Positions 1 to 7,213 of a stretch of DNA of 8,331 bases are shown here, piece by piece (the first letter of the stretch is position 1; the number at the start of each line of letters is the position of its first letter). The notes below the pieces were generated by a model, which had not been told where the DNA came from, did not search any database, and saw nothing but the letters and a program-made list of their open reading frames with translations. Source of the DNA: Proteobacteria bacterium UBA1847 (GTDB lineage Bacteria; Pseudomonadota; Gammaproteobacteria; Steroidobacterales; Woeseiaceae); the NCBI GenBank assembly GCA_002338605.1, contig DDIP01000460.1, positions 1 through 8,331 of the forward strand, written 5' to 3'. A program made the translations under genes and the position numbers.

Positions 1-570
1 CGGGCCACCGGCAGTGTTGTTGGTTACGGTAACCATTATCAGGGGAATCCGCTCGGGCCCTTCTTTTTGGATCAGGGCATCCAGTGCTGCCGTATCCATG
101 TTGCCCTTGAAAGGATAGTCGGACTCGAGGTCGCCCGCTTCGGCACAAGGAAGGTCAACGGCCTTACCGCCACGGAATTCAATGTTTGCACGGGTGGTAT
201 CGAAGTGTGCATTGTTGGGCACGATCGAGTCCGACTGCACCATTACGCCAAACAGGATGTGCTCGGCAGCACGGCCCTGGTGTGTCGGGATGACCTGCTC
301 GAAGCCGAAAATGTCCTTGACGGTGTCATGAAAGCGATACCAGCTTCGCGCGCCGGCATAGGATTCGTCGCCACGTAGCATGGCGCCCCATGCGTCGGCG
401 GACATGGCGCTGGTCCCGGAATCTGTCAGCAGGTCAATGACGACATCCTCCGCACGCAGCAAAAACGGGTTATAGCTTGCTTCCTCGATCAACGCTTGCC
501 GTTGCTCGCGGGTGGTCAGCTGGATCTGTTCAACCATCTTGATCCTGAAGGGTTCGATGATGGTCTTCAT
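1..570 (-). CDS. Tryptophanase / beta-eliminating lyase, N-terminal part (runs off left edge)
   Basis: Pyridoxal-phosphate enzyme of the tryptophanase / tyrosine phenol-lyase family, which cleaves an aromatic amino acid to indole (or phenol), pyruvate and ammonia in the cytoplasm. The first 190 codons are present; the lysine that binds PLP lies beyond the edge. Family motifs seen: EPFRI (6-10), NPFLL (34-38), IDLLTDSGT (45-53), RGDESYAG (66-73), PTHQGR (95-100), FDTTR (123-127) and NNTAGG (184-189). From EPFRI onward the numbering matches Citrobacter tyrosine phenol-lyase without gaps, so Arg100 and the PLP-stacking Phe123 are at their usual positions, which also supports the ATG at 568-570. 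Residue 124 is Asp, as in tryptophanases, where phenol-lyases have Thr; this favours tryptophanase, but the C-terminal determinant is off the window. No clear Shine-Dalgarno sequence is visible. It is divergent from the P450 stub. Family call is sure; exact substrate is not. Confidence 0.93.
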   Translation of the reverse strand, partial: MKTIIEPFRIKMVEQIQLTTREQRQALIEEASYNPFLLRAEDVVIDLLTDSGTSAMSADAWGAMLRGDESYAGARSWYRFHDTVKDIFGFEQVIPTHQGRAAEHILFGVMVQSDSIVPNNAHFDTTRANIEFRGGKAVDLPCAEAGDLESDYPFKGNMDTAALDALIQKEGPERIPLIMVTVTNNTAGGP

Positions 571-741
571 GGTTTGTCTGCCGTGTCGATCCGCTGTGAT
601 TACAAAGGACTGAAAGCTATCCGTAATATCACCAAATCGCGATACGTATAATTACTATGTCAGGATGCTTTTGTATCGCTTTGACAACGACGATAGTCGT
701 AGAATAAAGACCTTCGAACAGAACTCAGGTCAGAGTAATCA
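571..741. promoter_or_regulatory. Divergent intergenic region between tryptophanase and P450 stub
   Basis: This 171-base gap separates two divergently read genes and is AT-rich in the middle, so it probably holds both promoters. Visible elements are an ATCGCGAT palindrome (636-643), an ATACGTAT palindrome (642-649), a perfect plus-strand TATAAT (647-652) without a good -35 box at standard spacing, a TTGACA (681-686) followed after only 13 bases by TAGAAT (700-705), and an inverted repeat ACGAC-gata-GTCGT (687-700). The repeat sits inside the TTGACA/TAGAAT spacer, as an operator might, but the spacing is too short for a standard sigma-70 promoter. No TnaC-like leader peptide or full CRP site was found. 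Promoter assignment is inference. Confidence 0.4.
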
Positions 742-978
742 ATGAATAAACAACCCACTGCCGACTGGGACCCCGGGTCAGACGACGTCCAGAGCAACCA
801 GTGTGATGCCTACGATTGCATGCGGCGGCTTTGCCCGATTGCCTACAGCGAGAAGCTCGGCTGGTCTGTATTTCGACATGACGACGTGATGTCGATCCTC
901 GGCGATCATCAAGCGGCTAGTCTCATGGACTCGACACTCAAGGTGCGACTACACTGGTCGTATTTCTTAGCTGCATGA
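742..978 (+). pseudogene. Cytochrome P450, N-terminal stub (truncated)
   Basis: The open frame gives 78 residues. The first 57 or so (742 to about 912) resemble the N-terminus of bacterial class I P450s: the WDPGSDDVQ stretch (residues 9-17), AYDCMRRLCPIAYSE (23-37), then GWSVFRHDDVMSIL (40-53). These match the usual 'DP.s..v..d...aYd.lR..CPva.se..gWsvfrh.dV..il.D' opening. After Gly-Asp-His-Gln (54-57), where a P450 would continue with its B-helix region, the sequence becomes unrelated and stops at 978. The I-helix, the ExxR motif and the haem Cys loop are all absent, and I find none of them in other frames before the next gene at 1105. It is therefore a broken remnant and cannot bind haem. 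A small expressed peptide cannot be excluded but is unlikely. The ribosome-binding site is weak. The full parent would be about 400 residues. Confidence 0.72.
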
Positions 979-1104
979 TCCATTCACTCCACTCGACTCA
1001 CCGATGTGGAATTACAATCGACGCAACACGAACAAGTGCAATACTGCGGCAAGCGAACGCAGAAGTTGTGATACCGTAAAACTAAGAGCGAGGGGAAACG
1101 GCTT
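979..1104. other. Intergenic stretch carrying the P450 break and the hydrolase ribosome-binding site
   Basis: This stretch is lower in GC than its neighbours and shows no P450 continuation in any frame, no IS ends and no terminator-like hairpin. It ends with AGGGG at 1091-1095, nine bases before the TTG at 1105, which decides the start of the next gene. No convincing promoter is visible; TTGTGA at 1066-1071 is a weak -35 candidate only. Confidence 0.5.
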
Positions 1105-2097
1105 TTGAAGCACAGGATGATGAATCGAATCCAAACCCCCTGGTGCAATGCCGCGAGAGCTATTTTCGTTGCCGTACTCATTGCGACCGCTGGTGCATGC
1201 CGTCCGACAGATGGGCTTGCAGTCGATCCTGTTTCAATCCAAACGAAACCCATAGCAATCGAGATCGCCCGTTTCGAGAAAAATACGGCCGATGGTGTTG
1301 AATACAGCGTCTGGCTTGGCAAGCCCGACGGTGAAGTCTGGTACCAGCATAGCGCGGATCGTGTGCGACCGGCGGCGAGCGCTATCAAGACGGCTATTCT
1401 GATTGAATTTTTCGTCGCACAAATTGAATCCCTCGACCATCCGTTTGACGCAATGAACGCGATACTCGACAACCCGGATAGTCCCGCTATACGCCACTTC
1501 AATGCCGAACAAAAAACTGATGTTCAAAAAGAACTTCGCGGACTGACGGCACGGCAATTGGCGGAGGCGATGATTCACAAAGAGCACATCGAATCGAACG
1601 CCGCCTACAATGCAGCGGCCAATGTCATCATTGAATATCTTGGTGGACCAGCAGCACTCACCGAACGTGTGCGGCAGCGGTTTCCAGCAGCACCGGGATT
1701 GCAGATCGCGCGCTACATGCTGGCTGATCGAAAAGAGAACGCCGACAACCTGTTGACAGCCGAATCGCTGGCAACCGTCTTGCGATTCCTGGCACTGCAT
1801 ACGCCGCCTGACGAACTTCGTGCTGCGACACGCAATGTGCTGCTGCTCGAGACCGATGCCGAGCGTGGGGATCACTATTACAAGGGTGGAACACTTACGT
1901 CAGACCCACAGGTTCGCATCGAGGCAGGATTTTGGGATTATCGTGACGCGGCCTTTGTCTATGTAGTCATTGCCACTCGACCCCGGGCCGCATCCAGCGC
2001 AGAGGACTTTGAACAGCTTCGTTCGAACCTGAGTGAGCTGTCACAGATTGTTCAAAGCGCCGGTATCCGACTCCGGGATGTCGCGGCGCCTCGCTAG
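1105..2097 (+). CDS. Exported serine hydrolase, class A beta-lactamase-like, atypical active site
   Basis: A 330-residue protein of the beta-lactamase / penicillin-binding fold. A TTG start at 1105 is chosen because AGGGG at 1091-1095 is nine bases upstream; ATGs at 1117 and 1120 lack such a site. Residues 17-32 form a hydrophobic export segment ending TAGAC, a passable lipobox with Cys32, so it may be a periplasmic lipoprotein. The nucleophile motif is Ser92-Ala-Ile-Lys95 (SxxK). The helix that normally carries SDN reads Ala167-Tyr168-Asn169, keeping only the Asn, before a conserved AAN and the GGP at 180-182. The KTG motif is Lys260-Gly-Gly-Thr263. No Glu occupies the omega-loop position expected for Glu166; an ungapped alignment puts Ala there. 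Class A enzymes need that Ser and Glu, so true beta-lactamase activity is doubtful. A peptidase, esterase or binding role is possible. It converges with the dadA relic. Confidence 0.85.
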   Translation: MKHRMMNRIQTPWCNAARAIFVAVLIATAGACRPTDGLAVDPVSIQTKPIAIEIARFEKNTADGVEYSVWLGKPDGEVWYQHSADRVRPAASAIKTAILIEFFVAQIESLDHPFDAMNAILDNPDSPAIRHFNAEQKTDVQKELRGLTARQLAEAMIHKEHIESNAAYNAAANVIIEYLGGPAALTERVRQRFPAAPGLQIARYMLADRKENADNLLTAESLATVLRFLALHTPPDELRAATRNVLLLETDAERGDHYYKGGTLTSDPQVRIEAGFWDYRDAAFVYVVIATRPRAASSAEDFEQLRSNLSELSQIVQSAGIRLRDVAAPR

Positions 2098-2120
2098 CAC
2101 CTCACCGCTTCTCTTATGCA

Positions 2121-2986
2121 TCAAGTATCCTTCTCGCTGAAATCCTGCATAACAATGTGCGCCGCTCGTTCGCCGCTGGCTGCAGCGACTGTCCAGCCCA
2201 GCATACCTTGCCCGGTGTTCAGGTAGAGTCCCGGTACCTACGTCTTGCCAACGATGGGGAGACCGTCCGGCGTCAACCGAGCGTGACGCTGCGCTGCAAT
2301 GGCACCGAGCCCACGGGAAAGGTCAGGCTGTAGCCTCGCATCGGGTAAACCGGCAATTGCATTCCTATCGACGCGCATTAGTTGGAATCTCCGCTCCCGT
2401 CGTTGCGGGTCCAAATTGCGGCGTCGAAAGGTTCTGACCACGATTCCAGAGCGGGCTCGATATCGGTCGCCTCCCGAGCCATAACCACCTCGATATCGCA
2501 ACCCTGTTGCCGCTTGAGTTGGCTGATTCGCGACGCGCCGGGTACATCACCTCGACGGATCAGTACCAGTTTGCCAGGCGTACGATGGTCAAAGGTCGAG
2601 TCCTCACCGCTTGCAAACTCCTGCATCAGACTGGCCGAGCGAGCTGTGTAGTCGAACAACCTCAATGTAACCTCGTCCGATTTGGCGAGCTTGCAATTTC
2701 GCAGGAATCGAATTCCCCAGCGGATCAGGTCTGGATCAAGCGTTGGACGAATTCGGATGGCCGGATCCATACCCAACAGAATAAGTGGTAAGCGTTTGAG
2801 TATCGCCGGGTTGGCGAGAGCGTCGGGAAAACTGTAGGAGAGTTGCCCGCCATTACCAAAACTTGCCCCATCCGCAAGCGTATTCGATTGTTCCAGCAGG
2901 GTGACGTCAGCGTCTAGTTTCTTGAGCCAATAGGCTGTTGTGATGCCAATCACGCCGCCGGCGATCACGACAATAGATCGCTCCAC
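2121..2986 (-). pseudogene. dadA: D-amino acid dehydrogenase (DadA-type FAD oxidoreductase), decayed
   Basis: The intact family (about 415-430 residues) oxidises D-amino acids at the inner membrane. The 5' part (GTG at 2984-2986) gives 202 residues with the FAD-binding strand VIAGGVIG, where the first Gly of GxGxxG is Ala, then FGNGGQLS (43-50) and a region ending at NDGSGDSN. An in-frame TAA at 2378-2380 follows. The same frame then resumes with LPVYPMRGYSLTFPVG, a hallmark DadA segment, and stops again at TGA (2273-2275). The C-terminal TPDGLPIVGKT appears in a different frame, is interrupted by TAG (2238-2240), and continues as VPGLYLNTGQGMLGWT to a stop at 2121-2123. Compared with E. coli DadA, about 65 residues are missing before LPVYP and a similar number before TPDG. 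So there are two internal deletions, one frameshift and three premature stops. No ribosome-binding site is obvious. Confidence 0.9.
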
Positions 2987-3003
2987 AAAGCACCCGATTC
3001 GTG

Positions 3004-3048
3004 AAAAAAGCCATCGGGGTGCACGGGATATCCCGGCACCCCGACAGC
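3004..3048 (-). terminator. Intrinsic terminator of the TonB-receptor gene
   Basis: Read on the minus strand, four bases after the receptor stop codon, a long stem begins. GCTGTCGGGGTGC (3048-3036) pairs with GCACCCCGATGGC (3022-3010) with two G-T wobbles, and enclosed between them CGGGAT/ATCCCG pair further with one bulged base. Six Ts (3009-3004 on the minus strand) follow the stem immediately. This is a textbook Rho-independent terminator and separates the receptor from the dadA relic. Confidence 0.93.
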
Positions 3049-3052
3049 GGAA

Positions 3053-6000
3053 CTAGAAAGCGTAGCCCAGAGACACGTACCAGTACCTGCCACGATTGGA
3101 GTGCAATGACGTGCTATATCCAGCAGATGTACCGACGAGGGGCGGTTCTTCATCCGTCAGGTTGTTAACGCCAACACGGATGCTACCGCCGTCAAGCCGG
3201 CCGGTTTCGAATCGGTGACTTCCCCACAGGCTGATGGTCTTGAATGCATCGACTTTCATGAAGCTGCTGATCGCGTCAGCCTCGGATCCGGACAGGCCCT
3301 GGTCGATTTCAATAAACTCGGAGTCGTCGACAAACGTATCAAAGGTTTTGCCAACATAGCGATACAAGAGCCCCGCCGACCAGGAATCTCTACGCCAGTC
3401 CAGAGCAAACCTGCCACGATACTTCGGGCGACTGGCATTGGTCTCGATCTGTGACCCGATGGTCTCGGCCTCCAGGTCTGATGGGCTGACAAACGTCAAT
3501 CCTTGCGCGTTAACGGCCTCAATCTGTGCCAGCAGCGACGCGACCGACGCCGACGGTATTTGATCGAATTTTCGTAAATACGCGACATTGACGTCGACGG
3601 AGAACTGTCCCCACGCAGTGTCCGGGAAGTCATAGAAGACGCCAAAGTCCACGCCCTCGGTGGTCCTCGGTTGCAGATTCAGGAAGATATCTTCCACATA
3701 GCGCACACCGCCGACCGGTGCCAGATTCGTGCCGTTAGCTGCATTGAAAGCGGCCGCATCAAGAATGTCCTGTGCATTCGGATCAACCCGCACAACGGCA
3801 GGGTTGAAGCTGCCGTCCAGGCGCAGCACAGCATCGAGTGCCAGGTGATTGTTGCGCCCAAATAACCCGACGATTCCATCCTGCTCAATTTTCCACCAGT
3901 CAACGGTAACGGTGAGATCCGGAGCAAAGGTTGGCTCGAATACGAAACCATAGCTTACGTTTTCGGACTCTTCGGCCCGTAGCTGGGTATTACCGAAGCG
4001 GTTGCTGACGATGGTTTCGGCACAGGCACCAGCATCAACTGCGCCCGCTTCCTGTGCGGCACAGCGCACCAGGTCTTCGACATTGTTACTGAATCGCGAC
4101 AACACATCGAGGTTGATGGTTTCAAGATTCGGCGCGCGAAAGCCCTCCGAGTAGGCGGCACGAATCTTGAACGATTCGAACGGTGACCAGGCTACCGCGA
4201 TTCTTGGTTTCGTAATATTGGCATCGTCCAGGTCGGAGTAATTTTCCCATCGCAGCGCAAGCTGCACATCGAACGAATTCACCAACGGCACTGACATGTC
4301 GGGTGATACCAGCGGAAGCACAATTTCGCCATAGGCGGAAATCACGTCGCGTTTACCGTACACGTCGGGTGTGGCGCTCACACCGGCGAGGTCACTGTCG
4401 AAGAATTCCATCGTCAGCGGATTGGTGAACGTGATCGTCCCGTCCAGTCGAGGGTCGCGATCATCGTCAAATTTTTCGTTGCGGGCCTCAACGCCAAAGG
4501 CAAGTCCGGCGTCGCCACCTGGCATCGAGAACAAGCTCGGTGTGGAGACTCTGAAATCCACGCCGGACAACTTGGTTTTTGTCTTGCGATTGACGTTGAC
4601 TTCGAAATCGACACTTCCCGGCGAACTATCCGCCAATCCATTCCAGGGGTTGTAAGCTGTCGCATCGGTACGCGATACCGCTGCGTAGAACAATGAGCGG
4701 GAAACTTCCAAACCGCTGTCATTGGTCTCAGCGGAGGAGGTGTATGCTGCGCTCTCCCAGTCCCAGTCATTCCAGGTTCCGCGCAATCCGACCAGGAACC
4801 GCTGCGATTCGGTGTCAACGTCACTGTGCCGGTTTCCGGCTTCGGTGATTCGTGAGCGTTCAATGAGAATGTCATAGCCTTCCGCCGGCGCATTACTTCC
4901 AGCCAGCCGGTTCGGGCTTCCGATGGGACCAAACGGATTGTAATAACTGGTTGCAGGAACGACCATATTATTGACGTCACTGATGACCTGGGGACCGGCC
5001 TGCTGTGTCTTCAGATTCGCATCGTAAAACGAAACTTCAGAGAAAAATTCCAGCCCGCTGTCGAACTCATGTGTCAGTGTGCCGAAGAAGTTAAGGCGCT
5101 TGGCGTCGCCGGAAATTTGCCGCCCAGTACTGTTCTGATCAAACCGTAACGGTCTTGAAACATAGAGATCGTTTACCTGGATACCGTTTCCCGTCGTGGT
5201 GGTATTCGACGTCAGCGATCCATCATCGATTTCCAGGCCAGTTGCCGGATCGATGAGAATGCCACTTTGGCTCGCGTTGGGGAAAATGCCGGCTGGCTGA
5301 TAGTGAAATTGTCCGGAGCTTGAGGTCGCGTTAACGCCATTGATCTGTACGCGCTCCCCGTCGATTCCGATCGAACTGGTCGGATCGGCAAATCCGGCAC
5401 GAAATTGGCCCCAGGGCGTAAAACTGGACAAATCGTTCAGACTGGTATCGCCCTGAAACCGGTACGGTGCGAGCAGCGTGTGATCGGCGGACCGGGAGTA
5501 ACTGCGGTCACTCGCGTTCATCCCGGTGCGATCGTAGCCACTCGCGAAAAACGTGACGTTGGTTCGTTCGCTGGCGCCAAGTGTGAAACCGCCGTGAATC
5601 TGCAAGGTCGCCTCGTCAAGGCTTGTGCCCTCCGATCCGCCGTAGCGAATGTTTGCCTCGAGGCCTTCGTAGCTGCTGTCCAGCACCCAGTTGACGACGC
5701 CGGCAACCGCATCAGAACCATAGAGGGCCGATGCACCGTCACGCAAGACCTCAACTCTTTCTATGCCGAAAGTGGGAATGGTATTTTGATTGACAAAATG
5801 GATCGGTACACCATTGACTGTCGTGGAGCTTGGATGCACGACCATGCGGCGTCCATTGACGAGTGTCAGCGTACTGTCGGCGCCCAGTTCGCGAAGATTA
5901 AAGGATGCGACATCACCGCGAACGCTGTTCGAGGATGTGGACGCTTCATCGGCGCTGAATTCAATGCCGCCCGCCTGTGGAATCGCCGCCAATAACTCTT

Positions 6001-6202
6001 CGGTCGAACTTGCGCCGACAGCCAGCAGGTCATCCTTGCTGAGGGTCGTGACGGGAAGGTTCCCGCCAATATCAAGGCCCTTGATGTGCGACCCTGTAAC
6101 GACGATCTCTTCGATCGCCTCGTCTGCCGGTTCTTGTGACCAGGCCGGTTGAAACCAGGCCACGCCAGGCAGTAGAAGTATTAGTGTGATTCGATTCATC
6201 AT
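3053..6202 (-). CDS. TonB-dependent outer-membrane receptor
   Basis: A 1049-residue TonB-dependent receptor, an outer-membrane beta-barrel that imports a ligand using TonB energy. A signal peptide is visible (hydrophobic 5-20, likely cleavage after Ala-Trp-Ser22). A TonB-box-like EEIVVTG follows (31-37), then the plug (about 45-175) with LVNGRR (114-119), IERVEVLRDGASALYGSDAVAGVVN (147-171, the classic plug end) and the barrel from about 180. The protein ends in Phe, the usual signal for BAM insertion, in a YWYVSLGYAF tail. There is no N-terminal STN signalling domain, so it should not work through a FecR/sigma cascade. Its length and the paired Cys in the barrel resemble the large receptors common in Xanthomonadales-like and marine gammaproteobacteria. 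GGGGGA lies too close to the first ATG (6200-6202); the ATG at 6197-6199 is better spaced and may be the real start. The LysR gene 108 bases upstream is the likely regulator. Ligand unknown. Confidence 0.96.
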   Translation of the reverse strand: MMNRITLILLLPGVAWFQPAWSQEPADEAIEEIVVTGSHIKGLDIGGNLPVTTLSKDDLLAVGASSTEELLAAIPQAGGIEFSADEASTSSNSVRGDVASFNLRELGADSTLTLVNGRRMVVHPSSTTVNGVPIHFVNQNTIPTFGIERVEVLRDGASALYGSDAVAGVVNWVLDSSYEGLEANIRYGGSEGTSLDEATLQIHGGFTLGASERTNVTFFASGYDRTGMNASDRSYSRSADHTLLAPYRFQGDTSLNDLSSFTPWGQFRAGFADPTSSIGIDGERVQINGVNATSSSGQFHYQPAGIFPNASQSGILIDPATGLEIDDGSLTSNTTTTGNGIQVNDLYVSRPLRFDQNSTGRQISGDAKRLNFFGTLTHEFDSGLEFFSEVSFYDANLKTQQAGPQVISDVNNMVVPATSYYNPFGPIGSPNRLAGSNAPAEGYDILIERSRITEAGNRHSDVDTESQRFLVGLRGTWNDWDWESAAYTSSAETNDSGLEVSRSLFYAAVSRTDATAYNPWNGLADSSPGSVDFEVNVNRKTKTKLSGVDFRVSTPSLFSMPGGDAGLAFGVEARNEKFDDDRDPRLDGTITFTNPLTMEFFDSDLAGVSATPDVYGKRDVISAYGEIVLPLVSPDMSVPLVNSFDVQLALRWENYSDLDDANITKPRIAVAWSPFESFKIRAAYSEGFRAPNLETINLDVLSRFSNNVEDLVRCAAQEAGAVDAGACAETIVSNRFGNTQLRAEESENVSYGFVFEPTFAPDLTVTVDWWKIEQDGIVGLFGRNNHLALDAVLRLDGSFNPAVVRVDPNAQDILDAAAFNAANGTNLAPVGGVRYVEDIFLNLQPRTTEGVDFGVFYDFPDTAWGQFSVDVNVAYLRKFDQIPSASVASLLAQIEAVNAQGLTFVSPSDLEAETIGSQIETNASRPKYRGRFALDWRRDSWSAGLLYRYVGKTFDTFVDDSEFIEIDQGLSGSEADAISSFMKVDAFKTISLWGSHRFETGRLDGGSIRVGVNNLTDEEPPLVGTSAGYSTSLHSNRGRYWYVSLGYAF

Positions 6203-6310
6203 ATCCCCCGGGATTTGTGCTGCGGATCGGATTGTTGACCCACCTTGGATAGTAGGACACCGGGACAGAAAAACACTATTGAAGAATACGCGGTAGACGA
6301 TAACCGGCGG
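6203..6310 (-). promoter_or_regulatory. LysR-to-receptor intergenic region, probable receptor promoter
   Basis: This 108-base gap precedes the receptor gene. Read on the minus strand it ends in the Shine-Dalgarno sequence GGGGGA (6209-6204). TACTAT, around 50 bases upstream of the start, is a 4-of-6 match to a -10 box, but no clear -35 box lies at the right distance. No terminator separates the regulator from the receptor, so read-through from the LysR gene is possible. I could not identify an unambiguous LysR box. Confidence 0.35.
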
Positions 6311-6314
6311 TTAT
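6300..6314. repeat. 15-bp perfect palindrome over the LysR stop codon
   Basis: ATAACCG-G-CGGTTAT is a perfect 7+1+7 inverted repeat that includes the TAA stop codon of the LysR gene (6311-6313). It lacks a T-tract on either strand, so it is not a standard terminator. It lies about 100 bases upstream of the receptor start, a plausible place for an activator or repressor site. Function is inferred only from symmetry and position. Confidence 0.5.
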
Positions 6315-7213
6315 GAGGTCTTGCGGCTCAACATCGATTCCAGTTCAGATTTAAAGCTAAGCAGAAGGGCCTTGCTCGGAGCGGACAGCGGCACACTTTC
6401 CGGCCATAGTGCTTTGATTTTAAAAGAAAGCGCAGGCTCGAGGAAATGCAAATCCACCCCGTCCAGACCGTTCGATCGGGCTGTGACCTCGTCAACAATG
6501 CTCACGCCGGCGCCCTGAACGACCAGCGATTTTGCTATGTGGTAAGTGCCAACTGTGGCAATGGTGTTCCAGCGCACCGCCGTCTGATCAAGATGACCTC
6601 GCAATAGTTGCCCCAAAGGTCCGCGGTCATTCAAACGCACGAATGGTATGTCAGCGAGGACACTGGGTGACAAGCGTTCGCGGCTTTCTGAAAGCCAGCC
6701 TTTGGGCGAAAGAACAACGAACTCGGCACTGCACAGGACTTGCTCGACCAAACCCGGGACTGCCGCCCGTTCGAAAACGACACCGAATTCGATTTGCCGA
6801 TTGATCAAACCATTGGCGACTTCAGAGCAATGGCGAGTGTTTACCGCGACGTGTACGTTCGGCTGATCGTGCAGGAAGGCCTTGATCGTTCGCGGGACGA
6901 TTTCCTGTGAGAATGCGGGAGTCACGGAGAACCGGATATTGCCCGCGCTGCCGACATTGAGGTTCTGTGACAATTCACGAAACTGCCCGAGGCAGTCATA
7001 AACGTTGGCCGCCTGCTGAAAAAGCTGGTGCGCCTCCGGCGTGGGGACCAATCGCCCCTTGACCCGATCGAACAGACCGAAACCCAACTGTCCTTCGGCA
7101 TGGGAGAGCATTTTGCTGACCGCGGGCTGGGAGATACTCAGAAGCTTGGCCGCAAGCGTGACGGAACCCGTTGTGTAAACGGCATGAAACACTTCGATAT
7201 GTCTCAGGCGCAT
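6311..7213 (-). CDS. LysR-family transcriptional regulator
   Basis: A 300-residue LysR-type regulator, the normal length for the family. The winged helix-turn-helix is at the N-terminus: MRLRHIEVFHAV (1-12), then GSVTLAAKLLSISQPAVSK (16-34) and LGFGLFDRVKGRLVPTPEA (43-61). The rest (about 90-295) is the periplasmic-binding-like effector domain. The opening MRLRHIEVFHAV and the HAE..LGF.LF pattern are closer to the OccR/NocR/LysR amino-acid and opine branch than to CysB or BenM types, which hints at an amino-acid-related effector (inference). The ATG at 7211-7213 has GAGG a few bases upstream. It reads in the same direction as the receptor downstream of it; LysR regulators often sit beside their target, though usually divergently, so a tandem arrangement is slightly unusual. 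It probably controls the receptor and perhaps the acylase. Confidence 0.95.
   Translation of the reverse strand: MRLRHIEVFHAVYTTGSVTLAAKLLSISQPAVSKMLSHAEGQLGFGLFDRVKGRLVPTPEAHQLFQQAANVYDCLGQFRELSQNLNVGSAGNIRFSVTPAFSQEIVPRTIKAFLHDQPNVHVAVNTRHCSEVANGLINRQIEFGVVFERAAVPGLVEQVLCSAEFVVLSPKGWLSESRERLSPSVLADIPFVRLNDRGPLGQLLRGHLDQTAVRWNTIATVGTYHIAKSLVVQGAGVSIVDEVTARSNGLDGVDLHFLEPALSFKIKALWPESVPLSAPSKALLLSFKSELESMLSRKTS

Noticed and set aside
984..1502. Minus-strand open frame of 172 codons opposite the serine hydrolase
   Set aside because: It overlaps a gene with a good ribosome-binding site and SxxK motif, and shows no recognisable domain.
1105..2097. Calling this gene a functional beta-lactamase resistance gene
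   Set aside because: The SDN Ser and the omega-loop Glu needed for class A activity are not seen, so only a fold-level call is safe.
4414..4980. Minus-strand open frame of 188 codons
   Set aside because: It is an out-of-frame shadow of the receptor barrel with unnatural composition rich in Ser, Pro and Arg.
5405..5995. Long plus-strand open frame of 196 codons
   Set aside because: It lies wholly antisense inside the TonB receptor, whose frame has clear plug motifs; the antisense protein has no family pattern.
3053..6202. Naming the receptor as a siderophore or vitamin B12 transporter
   Set aside because: Ligand cannot be read from the barrel sequence, and no siderophore or cobalamin gene is present nearby.
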